Part shown: piece by piece, positions 11,059-21,396 of the stretch | Position numbering within the stretch: the stretch's first letter is position 1 | Layout of the letters: every line of letters begins with the position of its first letter | Source: Phymatolithon calcareum | Lineage: Eukaryota > Rhodophyta > Florideophyceae > Hapalidiales | DNA length: 64,000 nt | Assembly (NCBI GenBank): GCA_977006965.1 | Contig: OZ345375.1 | Location: forward strand, 1,116,001-1,180,000 | Reading direction: 5' to 3' | The notes under the pieces: model-generated | Databases searched by the model: none | Told to the model about the DNA's origin: nothing | The model's input: the letters and a program-made list of their open reading frames with translations, nothing else | Program-made: the position numbers and the translations under genes

Positions 11059-11190
11059 ATCGTCATTGACGTGTCGTCAATAGATCGCTTGGAGTACAAA
11101 TTGAATAAAAGTTTCACTCATAACAAATTATGTTATTATTACACAAACAGCCACTCAAATTCTCTACAATATTTACATACAACCACTAAT

Positions 11191-12183
11191 CTACCAATAC
11201 ATACCCGGCGGCGGTCCCGGCGGGTCATCCCCCTCCGGAGGGCGTTCGATATTATTATCCGGTCCGATTCCCCCAGGTCCCATCGGGTCATATCTCGCCC
11301 CAGGGGGCACAGGCCCAGCCAACCCTCCCAGACCACCACCACGCCCGCCAGGACGCGGACGCATACCAGGGAAGTTGTTAGGCCCCATGAGGTTTCCGCC
11401 CGTGCCACCACCAACGCCGAAGCCCGGGCCGCGCCCGATCTGCGGCATCAAATCATCGTGTCCGAACAAGTCCGACTCGGCACCGGGCATGCCAGGTAGA
11501 CGCGGCATACGCGGCATCCCCGGAAAGCCCGGGGCACGCGGGTTGCGAACAGGCCCAATGCGCAGCGGATCGTCCCCGTAACCCGGGACGGGGTAGGCGG
11601 GATGCGCAGGATACGCCGGACGAGGTGCTGAAGCACCTCCAGCGCCAGCGTTGCCTCCCGCACTTCCGGACGCACCCCCTACCGGTGCTGTGCCGGCCTC
11701 GTAGCCCTCCTTTGCGGCGTCGGGGACGAGTCGGTGTGCCATCTGCACGAGCACCAATGTCGCAGCGTTCTCCAGGGAGCGCAATCCGTCCGTCCAGTGT
11801 GCGCCCGCATCAGTCGGTGTCTCGTAATACGTCGCGATCGGCAGATCGAGCGTTGCTGCGTCGGTGTCGGTCGCGTCGTGCACTCCGGTCACTCTCAGTC
11901 GGTTTCCTAACGGTGTGGAGCGCACTTCAAAGGTCAGTGAGGAGCGAGTGTGGCGGTACCGACCGCCGTAGCCGCCCTGTCCCCAGTCGGCGCGCACATC
12001 TGGCGGACCGTCCTCGGCGGGAGCGGGGACATCAGCGTCACGGAAACCGTGGCCTAGAAGAAGCGCGTGCACGGCTAGTGCAACCGCCTCGTGTGGATTT
12101 GCAGGTGTGCGCTGCAGACGGCGTAGCCACGCCTTTGCGCGACTATGCGCGGTGTCCTCCTCGCCGGCGTCGTTTCCGGTCAT
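11191..12183 (-). CDS. PSMF1: Proteasome regulator PI31
   Basis: 330 aa with the PI31 layout. An N-terminal FP-type domain (about 15-155) precedes a Gly/Ala/Pro linker and a Gly/Pro/Met-rich tail. The tail starts with DPLRIGP (205-211), carries PPGARYDPMGP near the end, and finishes PPPGMYW. These are the conserved blocks of the PI31 proline-rich C-terminal region. The last three residues M-Y-W fit the HbYX motif by which PI31 and other activators dock into 20S proteasome alpha-ring pockets. In animals PI31 binds Fbxo7 and is linked to proteasome inhibition, assembly and transport; the plant homologue is PTRE1. The gene is intronless and head-to-head with the pseudokinase gene. The length is normal for the family. 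The opposite-strand frames are shadows. Confidence 0.9.
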   Translation of the reverse strand: MTGNDAGEEDTAHSRAKAWLRRLQRTPANPHEAVALAVHALLLGHGFRDADVPAPAEDGPPDVRADWGQGGYGGRYRHTRSSLTFEVRSTPLGNRLRVTGVHDATDTDAATLDLPIATYYETPTDAGAHWTDGLRSLENAATLVLVQMAHRLVPDAAKEGYEAGTAPVGGASGSAGGNAGAGGASAPRPAYPAHPAYPVPGYGDDPLRIGPVRNPRAPGFPGMPRMPRLPGMPGAESDLFGHDDLMPQIGRGPGFGVGGGTGGNLMGPNNFPGMRPRPGGRGGGLGGLAGPVPPGARYDPMGPGGIGPDNNIERPPEGDDPPGPPPGMYW

Positions 12184-12821
12184 GATGTTCCGCGCGCCTT
12201 CGCAGCGCCCCTGGAGGGGAGAGCGAGTGCAGGATACGGAGAGAGAAGGCGGTTTTTGCGCGTTGTTTGAAGCAGCGTTATGCGCTGTCGCTTTGTTACC
12301 GTCGAAAGAAGTCTAGTTTTCAACGCTCGTTGAAAGGGAGGTGTGGGGAGGTGTGAGGAATCCTGTTGCCTGCCTGCCTGCGTGCGGGATAGCACGACTC
12401 GTCGCTGGAATGTGATAGAGGTAGTGTATATCATACGCGAGATTCAGCCAGGCTTCGTCGGTAACGTGGATTGAACGTTGAGCTAGGGTTTCTATCATAC
12501 ATTGAGATCGGGTCCGTTCGGACCGCCCCTTGCATTGCGTGTCACAGGAGAATCGTGGTAATGTACACGGATGCATAAAAGATAAGCAATCCAGCAGTTT
12601 CGGGGACCTATTGGGCGACTTTTGGCGCGGGGATCTCATCTATTTTTCCACATCATTGACAGTATGTCAGGGTGAACACTGCATCGATTTTCACTTGATT
12701 TCGACACACATCACGTACAGTACTGTACTGTATCACACCAGTTCCAGGCCTGGGAAGGCGAACGCCACAACTTCCCCTCGTTGTACACCTCCCCCGGGCC
12801 AGTACGCCCCGCATCTTTGCC
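12184..12821. promoter_or_regulatory. Divergent promoter region, PI31 / pseudokinase
   Basis: 638 bp separate the start codons of two divergent genes, so both promoters must lie here. A palindromic run CAGTACTGTACTG sits about 100 bp before the kinase ATG. No clear TATA box was identified. Confidence 0.4.
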
Positions 12822-15032
12822 ATGAATGCGCTGGGCCGTCTCTGGGACGCTGCTGCTGCGGTTGCTGGACCTGCAGTGCCAGCCGCACCCGCTCCCCCAA
12901 CCACTCTAACACCCACCCCACCGACCGCGCCCCCGCCACCGCCTCCACCGCCGCCCCCTCGCGCACCGCTTCCGCTCGCCGGCGCCCGCGTCCCTCCGCC
13001 TCCTCCCCCACCCCCGCCGCCAGCGCGGTCGGCGCCCTCGTCCTCGGCGATATCTCCACCCCCGCCACCGCCACCTCCGCCAAAGCAGTCACAGCCAAAT
13101 TTGTCCGACCCCAACATGGATAAACGAAAGTCCTCTCCTTCGTCCAATGCATCACCGCCCGCAAATGGCTCTGCAGGTGCGAGTAGCTCTAGGGCTGGGG
13201 CGTCCGGCGCGGCCGCAAGGCACGAAGAGGGGGGGAGCGATTACTCGGACGTTGGTGAATATTCCGACGATCACGAATTTTTCGACCCCGCAGACGCACG
13301 TTTGGATCTTTCGGAAGACGGCAGTGATTCAGAGGACTCTGAAGACGAACAATCTGATGATGAGGCGGCTGAAGAGCCGGTGCGACAGAATTCAAACTTT
13401 TCTCGTCTCTCAGCACAGTCGTGGCTCACCGTCGATTCCGCCGAAGATGTTGATGGTGATACCAATCCCGTTGGCGGCGACTTTTTGCTTCCGAAACAAT
13501 CCAGACGTTCCAGTGTCGCCCGTTCCGCACCGGGGTCCGCTGCCGTACATAGCGCGGGTTTTGGCGACGCCAGCGGTGGTGAGCCGGATGAGGGAGATTA
13601 TAACCCGCTTGCTGATAACAGGCCTGATGCGCACCGTCTGCTTGAAACCGTCCGCGCGAAACGACTTACGGATAAGAGCGTTTTCGAATGCGCTGTGGAG
13701 TTACTCTCTGGTATGGCTGCGTATAAGAAGAAATCCTTCCGTCGATTCGGGGCACGAAGGGTCTGGCTCAGTTCGGATTGCGGCCATTTGTGTTGGACAA
13801 GTAAGAAGGAGGGCGTGGAATCAGATAGTATCAAACTGCAACGCGTGGCAAAACTGAAATGCGTGGAGCGTGAAGTCGCCATTGATGTCGTTGAAGGCTA
13901 TCGGATATCGTTGTTGTTCTCAACACCGCAAGAGGCTGGATTGTGGGCAAGATGCCTCAGCTGTCTCATTCCATTGCAAGCAAAAGTACGCGCACCTCAT
14001 GCTTTCCTGCTGAAAGAAAAGGATCGTGAGGATTTCACTCTGGAGGATGATTCGTTCAACGGTGTCGCACTTCGTGATCATTTCACAGTGAATTCGTATG
14101 CCGTCATCGGTCCTGTGAAGGGTCATTCCGGGCAAGCACGACTTGCTTTCTCTCGCTCAGAAAAATCGTTTGTCGCTATTCGATACGTCCCGCGTCGCCT
14201 CACTCCGCTCCTGCTCCGTTCGTACGAGGAAATCGCAGTGCTGAAACGTCTTTCACACCCTAATATTGTGCGTTACCTAGAATGCCTGCTTTATCAGAAC
14301 CGCGGCGGCTCTTTTGTTATTTTTGAACATCAGACTCGTGGAATGATCATGGATGCACGCAAGCTGGAAGGTGTGAATCCGATCCCCGAACGTGCCGCTC
14401 GCGAACTCATCCGTGGTGTCATATCCGCTTTGGAATATCTACACGGACTTCAGATTGCGCACGGCGACGTACGACCGGATAATCTGCTCCGTGGCGTGAA
14501 CGGGTCGGTGAAACTCAATCCGCTTGGCTGCATCACTCATGAATATACTGAGGTGATCAGTATGACCGCGCTCGTGCAGGCAAGACTAGGCGAATCAAGT
14601 CCCGCCTTCCTTGCACCGGAATTGTGCTGGAAGGGGAATGCACCGGCATTGCCGCAGAAGAGTTACGCAATGGACGTGTGGGCGGTCGGGGCAGTGTTGT
14701 ACTTCATGCTGTATGGACGGGTACCGTTTGGTGGGAAGGATGAAACTGCAATTATGGAGAATATCTGTGAAGGCAAATTGCGATTCCCGAGACAACCTGA
14801 GACAAGTCGAAAAGTAAGAAATCTGCTCAAGGGAGTGCTTGGGGAGAAAGACCCCAAGACGAGAATTGCGATTAATGAGCTCAAAATGCATCCGTGGTTT
14901 ATGGAGGGCGTTCCAAAATCGGCTAATGGTGCACCAGGTGCGACTGACGTCTATGGCTTCAAGCCGCTTGTTGTCGTGCCGGAGGAGGTGGATGCGGCTG
15001 TTTCGATTGCAAAGGTCAGAATACCTTGCTAG
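12822..15032 (+). CDS. Proline-rich, PH-like, CaMKK/LKB1-like pseudokinase
   Basis: 736 aa. Residues 35-87 hold three polyproline runs (9-10 Pro each), possible profilin, SH3 or WW ligands. An acidic Ser-rich segment follows (137-187). Residues about 298-385 look like a PH domain: a K/R-rich first strand, a central LCWTSKK strand and a terminal helix with Trp374. The kinase fold spans about 421-693. The nearest family by eye is the CaMKK/LKB1 group (DVWAVGAVLYFMLYGRVPF). Catalytic signatures are degraded: VAIK is VAIR (Arg454), HRDLKPEN is HGDVRPDN (547-554), and DFG is PLG (567-569), so the metal-binding Asp is lost. APE (598-600) and Asp618 remain. Predicted pseudokinase, perhaps a scaffold. 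A short final exon beyond a possible donor at 15015 cannot be excluded. Confidence 0.85.
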   Translation: MNALGRLWDAAAAVAGPAVPAAPAPPTTLTPTPPTAPPPPPPPPPPRAPLPLAGARVPPPPPPPPPPARSAPSSSAISPPPPPPPPPKQSQPNLSDPNMDKRKSSPSSNASPPANGSAGASSSRAGASGAAARHEEGGSDYSDVGEYSDDHEFFDPADARLDLSEDGSDSEDSEDEQSDDEAAEEPVRQNSNFSRLSAQSWLTVDSAEDVDGDTNPVGGDFLLPKQSRRSSVARSAPGSAAVHSAGFGDASGGEPDEGDYNPLADNRPDAHRLLETVRAKRLTDKSVFECAVELLSGMAAYKKKSFRRFGARRVWLSSDCGHLCWTSKKEGVESDSIKLQRVAKLKCVEREVAIDVVEGYRISLLFSTPQEAGLWARCLSCLIPLQAKVRAPHAFLLKEKDREDFTLEDDSFNGVALRDHFTVNSYAVIGPVKGHSGQARLAFSRSEKSFVAIRYVPRRLTPLLLRSYEEIAVLKRLSHPNIVRYLECLLYQNRGGSFVIFEHQTRGMIMDARKLEGVNPIPERAARELIRGVISALEYLHGLQIAHGDVRPDNLLRGVNGSVKLNPLGCITHEYTEVISMTALVQARLGESSPAFLAPELCWKGNAPALPQKSYAMDVWAVGAVLYFMLYGRVPFGGKDETAIMENICEGKLRFPRQPETSRKVRNLLKGVLGEKDPKTRIAINELKMHPWFMEGVPKSANGAPGATDVYGFKPLVVVPEEVDAAVSIAKVRIPC

Positions 15033-15384
15033 TGGTGAAGCCGACAAGAGTTGATGGAAGTGAGCTTGATTGGAAGAATGACAACTGGGAAGGTGTGTAT
15101 GTGTCCATTTTACCTTCGCTATGTTCTTGTCAATGTTATTTGTTTATTTCCCACGGTTCCGTCTGTCATGGCAACCTTGCACACAAGATGGTGAACTATA
15201 GTGCGTGAAGGGCAGGTGAATGCAGCCCTTCGTTCTGAAATTTTTTCGAAATACATCTATGCGTGGCGCACTCACGGCACTGAGATGCGGAGGAAGCCAG
15301 TCTGTACAGTAGCAAATCGTCCTGCTCGAAGCGGAGTAATAAAGGTATCAATATTTTAACGTATAAAAGCATCTCATTCTTCGT
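15033..15384. other. Convergent 3' region
   Basis: Shared 3' flank of the pseudokinase gene (plus) and TIM13 (minus). An AATAAA-like signal occurs near 15340. No gene is seen. Confidence 0.5.
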
Positions 15385-15729
15385 TTATTGTATGCCACCC
15401 GCCTGCTGCGCCTTGCGCGCCACGGCCTGGAAGATTATTGTCATGGCGTTCAGATAGCGGTCAGTGCACTTAGACAGACAGGCCTGCTCGGAACTTGATA
15501 GCGAGGTGGACGGCTTGTATATGCACTTTTCGAAGCACTAAACAATTGAGAGAAAACAAGTGGGGTTAGAGCTGATTTCAGAGCATAGTTCGCGAATGAG
15601 TGAGAAGGAATCAGAGCGCCAGTTAATAGTAACTACCTTCTCTGAAAGCGTTTGCACCAACTCTTGCATCTGCTGTTCTTGTACCTCGGCGCGCACGCGC
15701 GCCATAATCATGTCCGGATCTGCACTCAT
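15385..15729 (-). CDS. TIM13: Small Tim chaperone Tim13, two exons
   Basis: Exon 1 (15729-15637) encodes 31 residues. A 99-nt intron (15636-15538, GTAGTT...TAG, phase 0) follows, then exon 2 (15537-15385) with 50 residues. The 81-aa product has the twin CX3C motif of small Tims: CFEKC and CLSKC separated by 14 residues, with KPSTSLSSSEQ between, as in Tim13 (KPG.SLDNSEQ), followed by DRYLNAM. Tim8-Tim13 hexamers escort hydrophobic precursors through the mitochondrial intermembrane space. The four Cys form two disulfides via the MIA pathway. The unspliced frame runs into a non-Tim tail, so splicing is required. The join restores both CX3C motifs in frame, which validates the intron. Confidence 0.92.
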
Positions 15730-16599
15730 CGTGCCTCTTGGCTTTCAATGGTGCTCGCTTACGAGCACGCTCAATATGGAGGACGACGACGCGGAGGTGG
15801 GCAGCAAATTCGTTAGATTCGAAATGGGAACTACTGTACGGGTAGAGCCACCTGTGCCTTTGAGCCGATTGGGACGCCCTCCTCGGTACTGTAGTCATAT
15901 GGATTTCGTTATGACCTACTGTAAATATTCTTGTACCTGGATTGGCGTGTTGAGGGTTGGCGAGCTGAAAACTGTAGCGGCACGGTGGCGCACAGGTCTC
16001 AATGAAGACTGGGGCGTCCGTATTTCCTCAAAGTGCATTCATTAACGTTCGAAGGGATTTCTTGCTGGTCAATGTATTCGTCAGAGATCGAATGTTCCAG
16101 CTGCGTGGGATCACTTGTTTCACGCGCTCGGCTCCTTGACTTGTTTCCAGAAACGGAATGCCATTACCATAATTCTGCTCAACCTCGTGAGCAATGCAAT
16201 TGCCCGGATAGACTTGATCTGCGACATCACGTGGAAAGCAATGAAAAACTTGAAGTGCTTCTCCGGTCGAAAGAGCTTTGGGATGCAAATTCCCGTGGTG
16301 CAACTTTGGGAATGAAAACGCCTAAACGATATCACCGATCGGAGCGAAATATCGTTCCAGGTTCCTGTCGCTCGTACTTGTTCACGTAGCGGTAGTTGCG
16401 GCGCAATTTCATGTCCAAAGGTTCACACCAAGTCCGTGTGTGGATGGTCAACTGGAAAGTTACTGGCCTTTGGATTTATGGAACTTGCGTGGCAACCATT
16501 TTTCCGTTCTCGCTCGGCTGCCACACACAGGCAAGCGATGTCCAATGTAACATGACATACATGCAAACCTAGACGCACGAAGATTCTTGAAATATATCT

Positions 16600-16638
16600 G
16601 GTTATGCAAGGCATCTATGATAGATGCCTTGCATAACC
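16600..16638. repeat. Perfect palindrome, 19-bp arms, 1-base loop
   Basis: The arm GGTTATGCAAGGCATCTAT is followed by one G and its exact reverse complement. One of several near-perfect palindromes with one-base spacers in this window. Confidence 0.9.
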
Positions 16639-16827
16639 AAGGGCTCTGTATGCATGAGTTCGCTTGCCTCATCGATAAGTTTTTTAGAGAGCGCTATCGA
16701 CACTTACGAGAACAGCTTCCAGGCCATGTGGAGAATAAAACGAGAGTCGGACACTCCGCATTTATAAAACGGCAATGTAATTCGAATTCTGTCTTGACCT
16801 GATTGAAAAGTCGTTGTCCTCAAGATC

Positions 16828-16867
16828 TAATAATCGCAGAGCACATTTATGTACTCTGCGACTATTA
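16828..16867. repeat. Inverted repeat, 14-bp arms
   Basis: TAATAATCGCAGAG (16828-16841) pairs with 16854-16867 with one mismatch across a 12-base loop. Confidence 0.75.
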
Positions 16868-17784
16868 AATAGGAGCAAGCACATGCTTTGAAAGGATGTA
16901 CTTCTCAAATACTTGAGTGAAGCCTGTTGATAATAGAGAAAGCTCCAAATCCGTGACATAGGATTCTACGCTCTTCTTTTAACGTAGATGAAAAAGTCTG
17001 CGCAGGTCGATGCTAGCGCTGAATCTGCACATTGACACAATCCGAACAGGCGGGATGTTTGCCAAGGGTATGAAGAAGAAAAAGTGTGAGTTATTATTTA
17101 AAAGTTACCAACGCGTCTGCATACCAAGGGAATTGCGGTAGGTAGGAGAGAAATGTCGTTCCCACTTGAAAAGCGTTATAATATTCTAGGGCACATTTTG
17201 ATTCTGCGATGTTGTAGCGAACAATGTTATTCGAAGAGGTCAACTTAAGCCCACGGGAAATGCTCGCTCTTATCGCAAATCGCGTACCTCTCGGCGCATC
17301 CTCCCAGAAATGTAACCATCTTTTCGATGAATGTCCTCCCTGAGAAGCAAAGCAACTTGCATTGTTTCACAAAATTTAGTTTCCTCTTGAAGCTCTAAAA
17401 AGTTAAAAAGTTCAGCGTTTAAGCGCACAATAAGATATTTCGCCACAAACACTAGGCCCCCCCGTTGAGGGATGCTTCTTCTCTTGAGGCATCTAATTGG
17501 CAGAATAGAAACCAAATTTCCGATTCCCCGCTTGTGTTGAAAAATAGGATTGTTGAAGTGCAGAAACATATAGTCAATGCTGAGGCCAGGATGGGGACCC
17601 CACGCGACACAATGGCCTGGTTGTGGATTACAAAGACTCTAGTCGCCTAGTCCGAATCGCAGCTTTTGCGAAGTAACGGCTTATGTACTTTTCAGTCCGT
17701 GACTGTCTCCTTGCATCTATTTAAGTACAAAGTTGTCAGCTTGCATTTCAAGACGGTATCGAAGTGAGAATCCACAGTCTGCAG

Positions 17785-18128
17785 GATACGTACAAAGCAT
17801 TGGAATTATTTATTTATTTTTATTCTTTTCTCGAAAAGTGTCGAGAATAAATAATTTATTGTTGAACGCAGAAGCAATAAATTATTGTATTCAAGTTCAG
17901 CGAGGTATAAATAACTGGTTATTCCCCGAATTATTGGATCCTTCTTGCTACTTTCTGTCGCGATAGAATAACCGGATCGAAAAAATGAGGAGTCCGATAC
18001 AATAATTGTCGCAACCACGACGATCTCAATAAATACAATAAATATGCGAGACTCAGGAATAAATTATTGGAACAATAATTTAAATAATTACAATAGCAAT
18101 TATTTTTTCCAATGCTTTGGATACATAT
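17785..18128. mobile_element. hAT-like MITE, AT-rich, non-coding
   Basis: A 328-bp AT-rich block (17793-18120) is bounded by 13-bp perfect terminal inverted repeats CAAAGCATTGGAA / TTCCAATGCTTTG. Outside them lie GATACGTA (17785-17792) and GATACATA (18121-18128), an 8-bp target duplication with one change. 8-bp duplications and short CA-starting TIRs are typical of hAT transposons. There is no coding capacity. The interior repeats AATAAATTATTG-type palindromic motifs. Confidence 0.8.
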
Positions 18129-19514
18129 GCGACATTAAAAGGGGATATGTGTTTGTTTATTTAGAAAGCTCTCAAGAATCGGACCGCTTTTCTAAGAATT
18201 ATCTAGGATGACGAGCTGTATTCAATCAAGACCTTTTTGAGTCGTATTTCTCTTTACGCGATTGTTTTCTTGAGCCGCTTGGACTCGTATCGCCCGTAAA
18301 AGGGGACATAGTCCCGTGCAGCACACCCTGTACTAGGCAGCGTTATTTCCTTCAGGATTGTCAATTTCAGGCTGGGAATTATTTTCCCACCTGGAACGAG
18401 CATATGATGCGCGGGAAATGAAGCTGGTAATGACTTCATCTTCTTCTTCTTTTCTTCTTCTTAGTCTTTGTTGTGGGCATTGCCTATGTGTAGGATAAAT
18501 ACATGTCGCCGGCTCTTCGAGCAACTTGTCATTGTTCAGAAATCTAAGCACATCTGAATAGGTTTCTCTTGACACAGTTTCTCCACCGCACCGACATAGT
18601 TGTACGATAAATTATCTTTGAACAGTTAAGCGGAAAGTAGAGCGTGGCATCATGGACTCAATCGTTCCCAGTGCGCATGATGCGCATAATTACAAGCTGC
18701 GTCACAGGGAACGACTCCTTCCCTGTGCTGACAATGCGACAGGTGCAAACAGAGCTCTGTATTTGCTGATGTCAAGTCATTGGCCTACAATTTGTCTCTT
18801 GAGCGAACACTCCTTGAACTTTGTAAATATGTCAAAACATCCTGACATCGTGTTGACCATCATGATGATGGAACCCTCTCACCGCATTGATGGGATCAAA
18901 TGAGATAATTCAGAGCGGTGAGTCGACCGAGATTCATAGAGCCCCTCCCTCGATTGAACGTATGATACTACTGTACCGATGGCCTATTTGCACGGCTATG
19001 ATACAGCGTCCCATCGTCCCGCTGGCAGTACTTCGGATTCCCTAAATCTTTTCATTTTTGTTAATCAAACGTGCAGCAAATATCATAGTGCCATCTCGGC
19101 CCGTATGACTAGTGCGCAAAATTTTTGCGTCAAAGTTCTTTGTCCCGCGTGGCAATATATACATACGTATTGTACTGCTGTGTCACCTCTGCGTAGGGAA
19201 TACAGTATCGATCTTTTGTTCAAAAATCAAATTTCCTCAATGATCCACCGCGGACATAATTTGAAAGATAGCAGCACTTTAAAGTGCTGGTTTCTTTCAA
19301 ACGTCCCCCTTCCTTTGAACCACAATTCGAATTCACCCTCTTCACCACCTGCTCCTCTGCTTATCTTCAGTGCAGCTCTCTTCTTCACCACTGCAGTTCA
19401 AGACTCTGTCAGTTCTGTACAGGTACTGTACCGGTAAACAAACCAGTCTACCTGCACTTGAATTTGTATCATCTGCGTCATCCGCTCTGCTGCCGCACAT
19501 TACCTTCCTTGCCG
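18129..19514. other. Gene-free stretch, includes Hint gene 5' region
   Basis: No supportable gene. Frames of 60-150 codons lack features. A 16-bp palindrome AGCACTTTAAAGTGCT lies near 19270. The Hint gene promoter must be in the last few hundred bases. Confidence 0.4.
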
Positions 19515-21056
19515 ATGATGATCCCGTCAGCACCCCTCCGCGCCTGCACCGTCGCCGTAATTCTCCTGCTCTTTGCCGCTGCCCAAGCAGCGACCGTTCC
19601 CTTCCTGATTTCCTCAACGAGGGCCACCTCAAAAAACGACGTGATCGGCGACTACCGTCTCTCCCCCTCCTTCTCCACCGTCTTCAGCACCGACGTCTGT
19701 CCCACCTCTCTCTCTTTCAAATCCTTCTACTTCGACCAGCGCACGGCCCCCTCCTCCTTCCCCGCCCCGCGTCGTTTCAACATCTTCATCATGCATGCGG
19801 TAACGACCGCCAACAACCAATCATGTGAGTCGTCCGGCAACATCTACGCCGTGCAGCGCTCCCATCCGTATGCATCTGTCTCCCCGACCGCCATCGTGGA
19901 CTCTTGGGCGCGTGGCGGCGGTTCCGCGTCCTCCCCGCTCAGCAAGCTGGCCGTCACATCGCTAGTAGCAGCGCTCAATGAGCAGCAGTGGGTGTTCGGC
20001 TACGACTTTGGCATGCGTTCGTGTCGCGGTACTGTCGTTCAGCCGGGAACGGCCTACATGTGGTTTCAACCGAAGGTGAATATTACTGTTGCTGAGAAGC
20101 CGAAAAGAGTTCTCGAGGCAGGCGGCAAATATCTCCTGTTGACGCAGCGTGGTCGCCCGAAGGTCAATTGCGTTTACCGTGCCGTCGCAGTGGGGGGAGA
20201 TCCTGGATGGGCGCCCGGGCCAAACTCTGACCCTTCCGTCGCTAAAGCGGCGAATGAGTCTGATGTCAAGCCGAACACTGTTGGGCCGGACGCCCAGGAG
20301 AGGCCGTCGTTGCCCGATGCAACGGATGTCATTGCTGATCGTCCCACGGAACCTGGCACATCTGTCCCAGCCACATCACCGGGGCGGGCAGGGGAAGGGT
20401 CCGTGAAACCTGCACCAGGGGAGCTCACAGGTCCCATCGTCGCTGACTGTATCTTCTGTGGCAATAACACCGCCTCGTCGAGCCCCACTCCTGCCCCGCG
20501 GGCATGTTTTCCGGCGTCTGCCACCGTGGAGTTAGAGTCTGGTCTCCATCTTTCGATGCGCCTTTTGCAATCAGGACACCGAATCCGCGTATCGTCGAAC
20601 ATGCATTCAGATGTATTTCTATTCTCGCATCGTTTGGAAGACGGAACAAAACAAGAATTCGTCAACATTCACACGGATTCCGGTCATCATCTCATGCTTT
20701 CTCCCACGCATTATTTATACGTAGATAATGAGCTTTTAGTTGCGAGGGAAGCACGACGAGGAATGTTGGTGCGATTGGGCGACGGAAGTCGTGCTCGCAT
20801 TAGCGCCGTCTCGCGCACTTGGGAGATCGGGTTGTATGCGCCGCATACGCTGCATGGCGACCTTGTAGTGAATGGCATTGCTGTGAGTTCGTATACTACG
20901 GCGGTCCATCCTGTTGTTGCGCACCGTTTACTGCTTGCTCCGCTGCGCAGGCTCTATCGAATGGGCATCCAGGTACCCCGCGCGCTCGACGATGGGGCTC
21001 CACGGCTTGCGCGCTTCGCGCCGACGGGTCCGAATCGCATGCGAAGCGTCGTCTAA
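19515..21056 (+). CDS. Secreted protein with C-terminal Hint (Hog-type) domain
   Basis: The start is ATGATG at 19515; the open frame upstream is 5' leader. 513 aa. Residues 1-25 form a signal peptide (LLLFAAAQA core). An unknown extracellular domain follows (about 30-225) with several Cys. Residues 230-325 are a Pro/Asp/Ser-rich linker. The Hint domain begins at Cys331 (ACFPASATVEL) and contains the conserved His block (LMLSPTHYLYV), the counterpart of the T-A-A-H motif of Hedgehog autoprocessing domains, followed by GDLVVNGIAVSSYTT. Hint domains cleave themselves at the first Cys by an N-S acyl shift; Hedgehog proteins pass the ester to cholesterol. The N-terminal part is not Hedgehog-like. 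Release of the N-terminal domain by self-cleavage is inferred. Confidence 0.85.
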   Translation: MMIPSAPLRACTVAVILLLFAAAQAATVPFLISSTRATSKNDVIGDYRLSPSFSTVFSTDVCPTSLSFKSFYFDQRTAPSSFPAPRRFNIFIMHAVTTANNQSCESSGNIYAVQRSHPYASVSPTAIVDSWARGGGSASSPLSKLAVTSLVAALNEQQWVFGYDFGMRSCRGTVVQPGTAYMWFQPKVNITVAEKPKRVLEAGGKYLLLTQRGRPKVNCVYRAVAVGGDPGWAPGPNSDPSVAKAANESDVKPNTVGPDAQERPSLPDATDVIADRPTEPGTSVPATSPGRAGEGSVKPAPGELTGPIVADCIFCGNNTASSSPTPAPRACFPASATVELESGLHLSMRLLQSGHRIRVSSNMHSDVFLFSHRLEDGTKQEFVNIHTDSGHHLMLSPTHYLYVDNELLVAREARRGMLVRLGDGSRARISAVSRTWEIGLYAPHTLHGDLVVNGIAVSSYTTAVHPVVAHRLLLAPLRRLYRMGIQVPRALDDGAPRLARFAPTGPNRMRSVV

Positions 21057-21396
21057 ATGACGTATGCATAGGCTGGGGAGTCATGGCGTTGTCTTTTCGA
21101 TCGACGCACAGTACCCCCGTTTGCATGCCATTGTGAGCATCCATGAATTTTTTTGAGTTGTGGCAGCACACTCTCGCCTAATCACAACTATCGAGTTCCT
21201 CCATCTTGACTTAAGAATTTATCAGAGTGCAAAGAACACTTGTATTGCACCGCGACACCATGGAGAAGGTTTGCAAAACAGAATTGTATAGCATGTTATA
21301 CCGAGGCTCACGACAAGAGGATCGACCCTTCGAGACATCCAAGTGTTTTACTGTACAGCAGACCTTACTTCACTAAATTAAACAGCCCACATTTCC
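21057..21396. other. Convergent 3' region
   Basis: Between the convergent Hint (plus) and PRA1 (minus) genes. No gene seen. Confidence 0.5.

Larger units (their letters stand above)
15730..17784. other. Gene-poor stretch with hairpins
   Basis: Contains the TIM13 promoter. Overlapping frames at 15560-16400 on both strands show no domain and none is called. Two inverted repeats are listed separately. A plus frame continuing 16115-16553 through one stop is the only hint of a decayed gene. Confidence 0.4.

Noticed and set aside
12653-13147. Gly-rich minus-strand ORF opposite the kinase N-terminus
   Set aside because: It is the antisense of polyproline codons (CCN/NGG). The plus strand has the coherent 736-aa protein.
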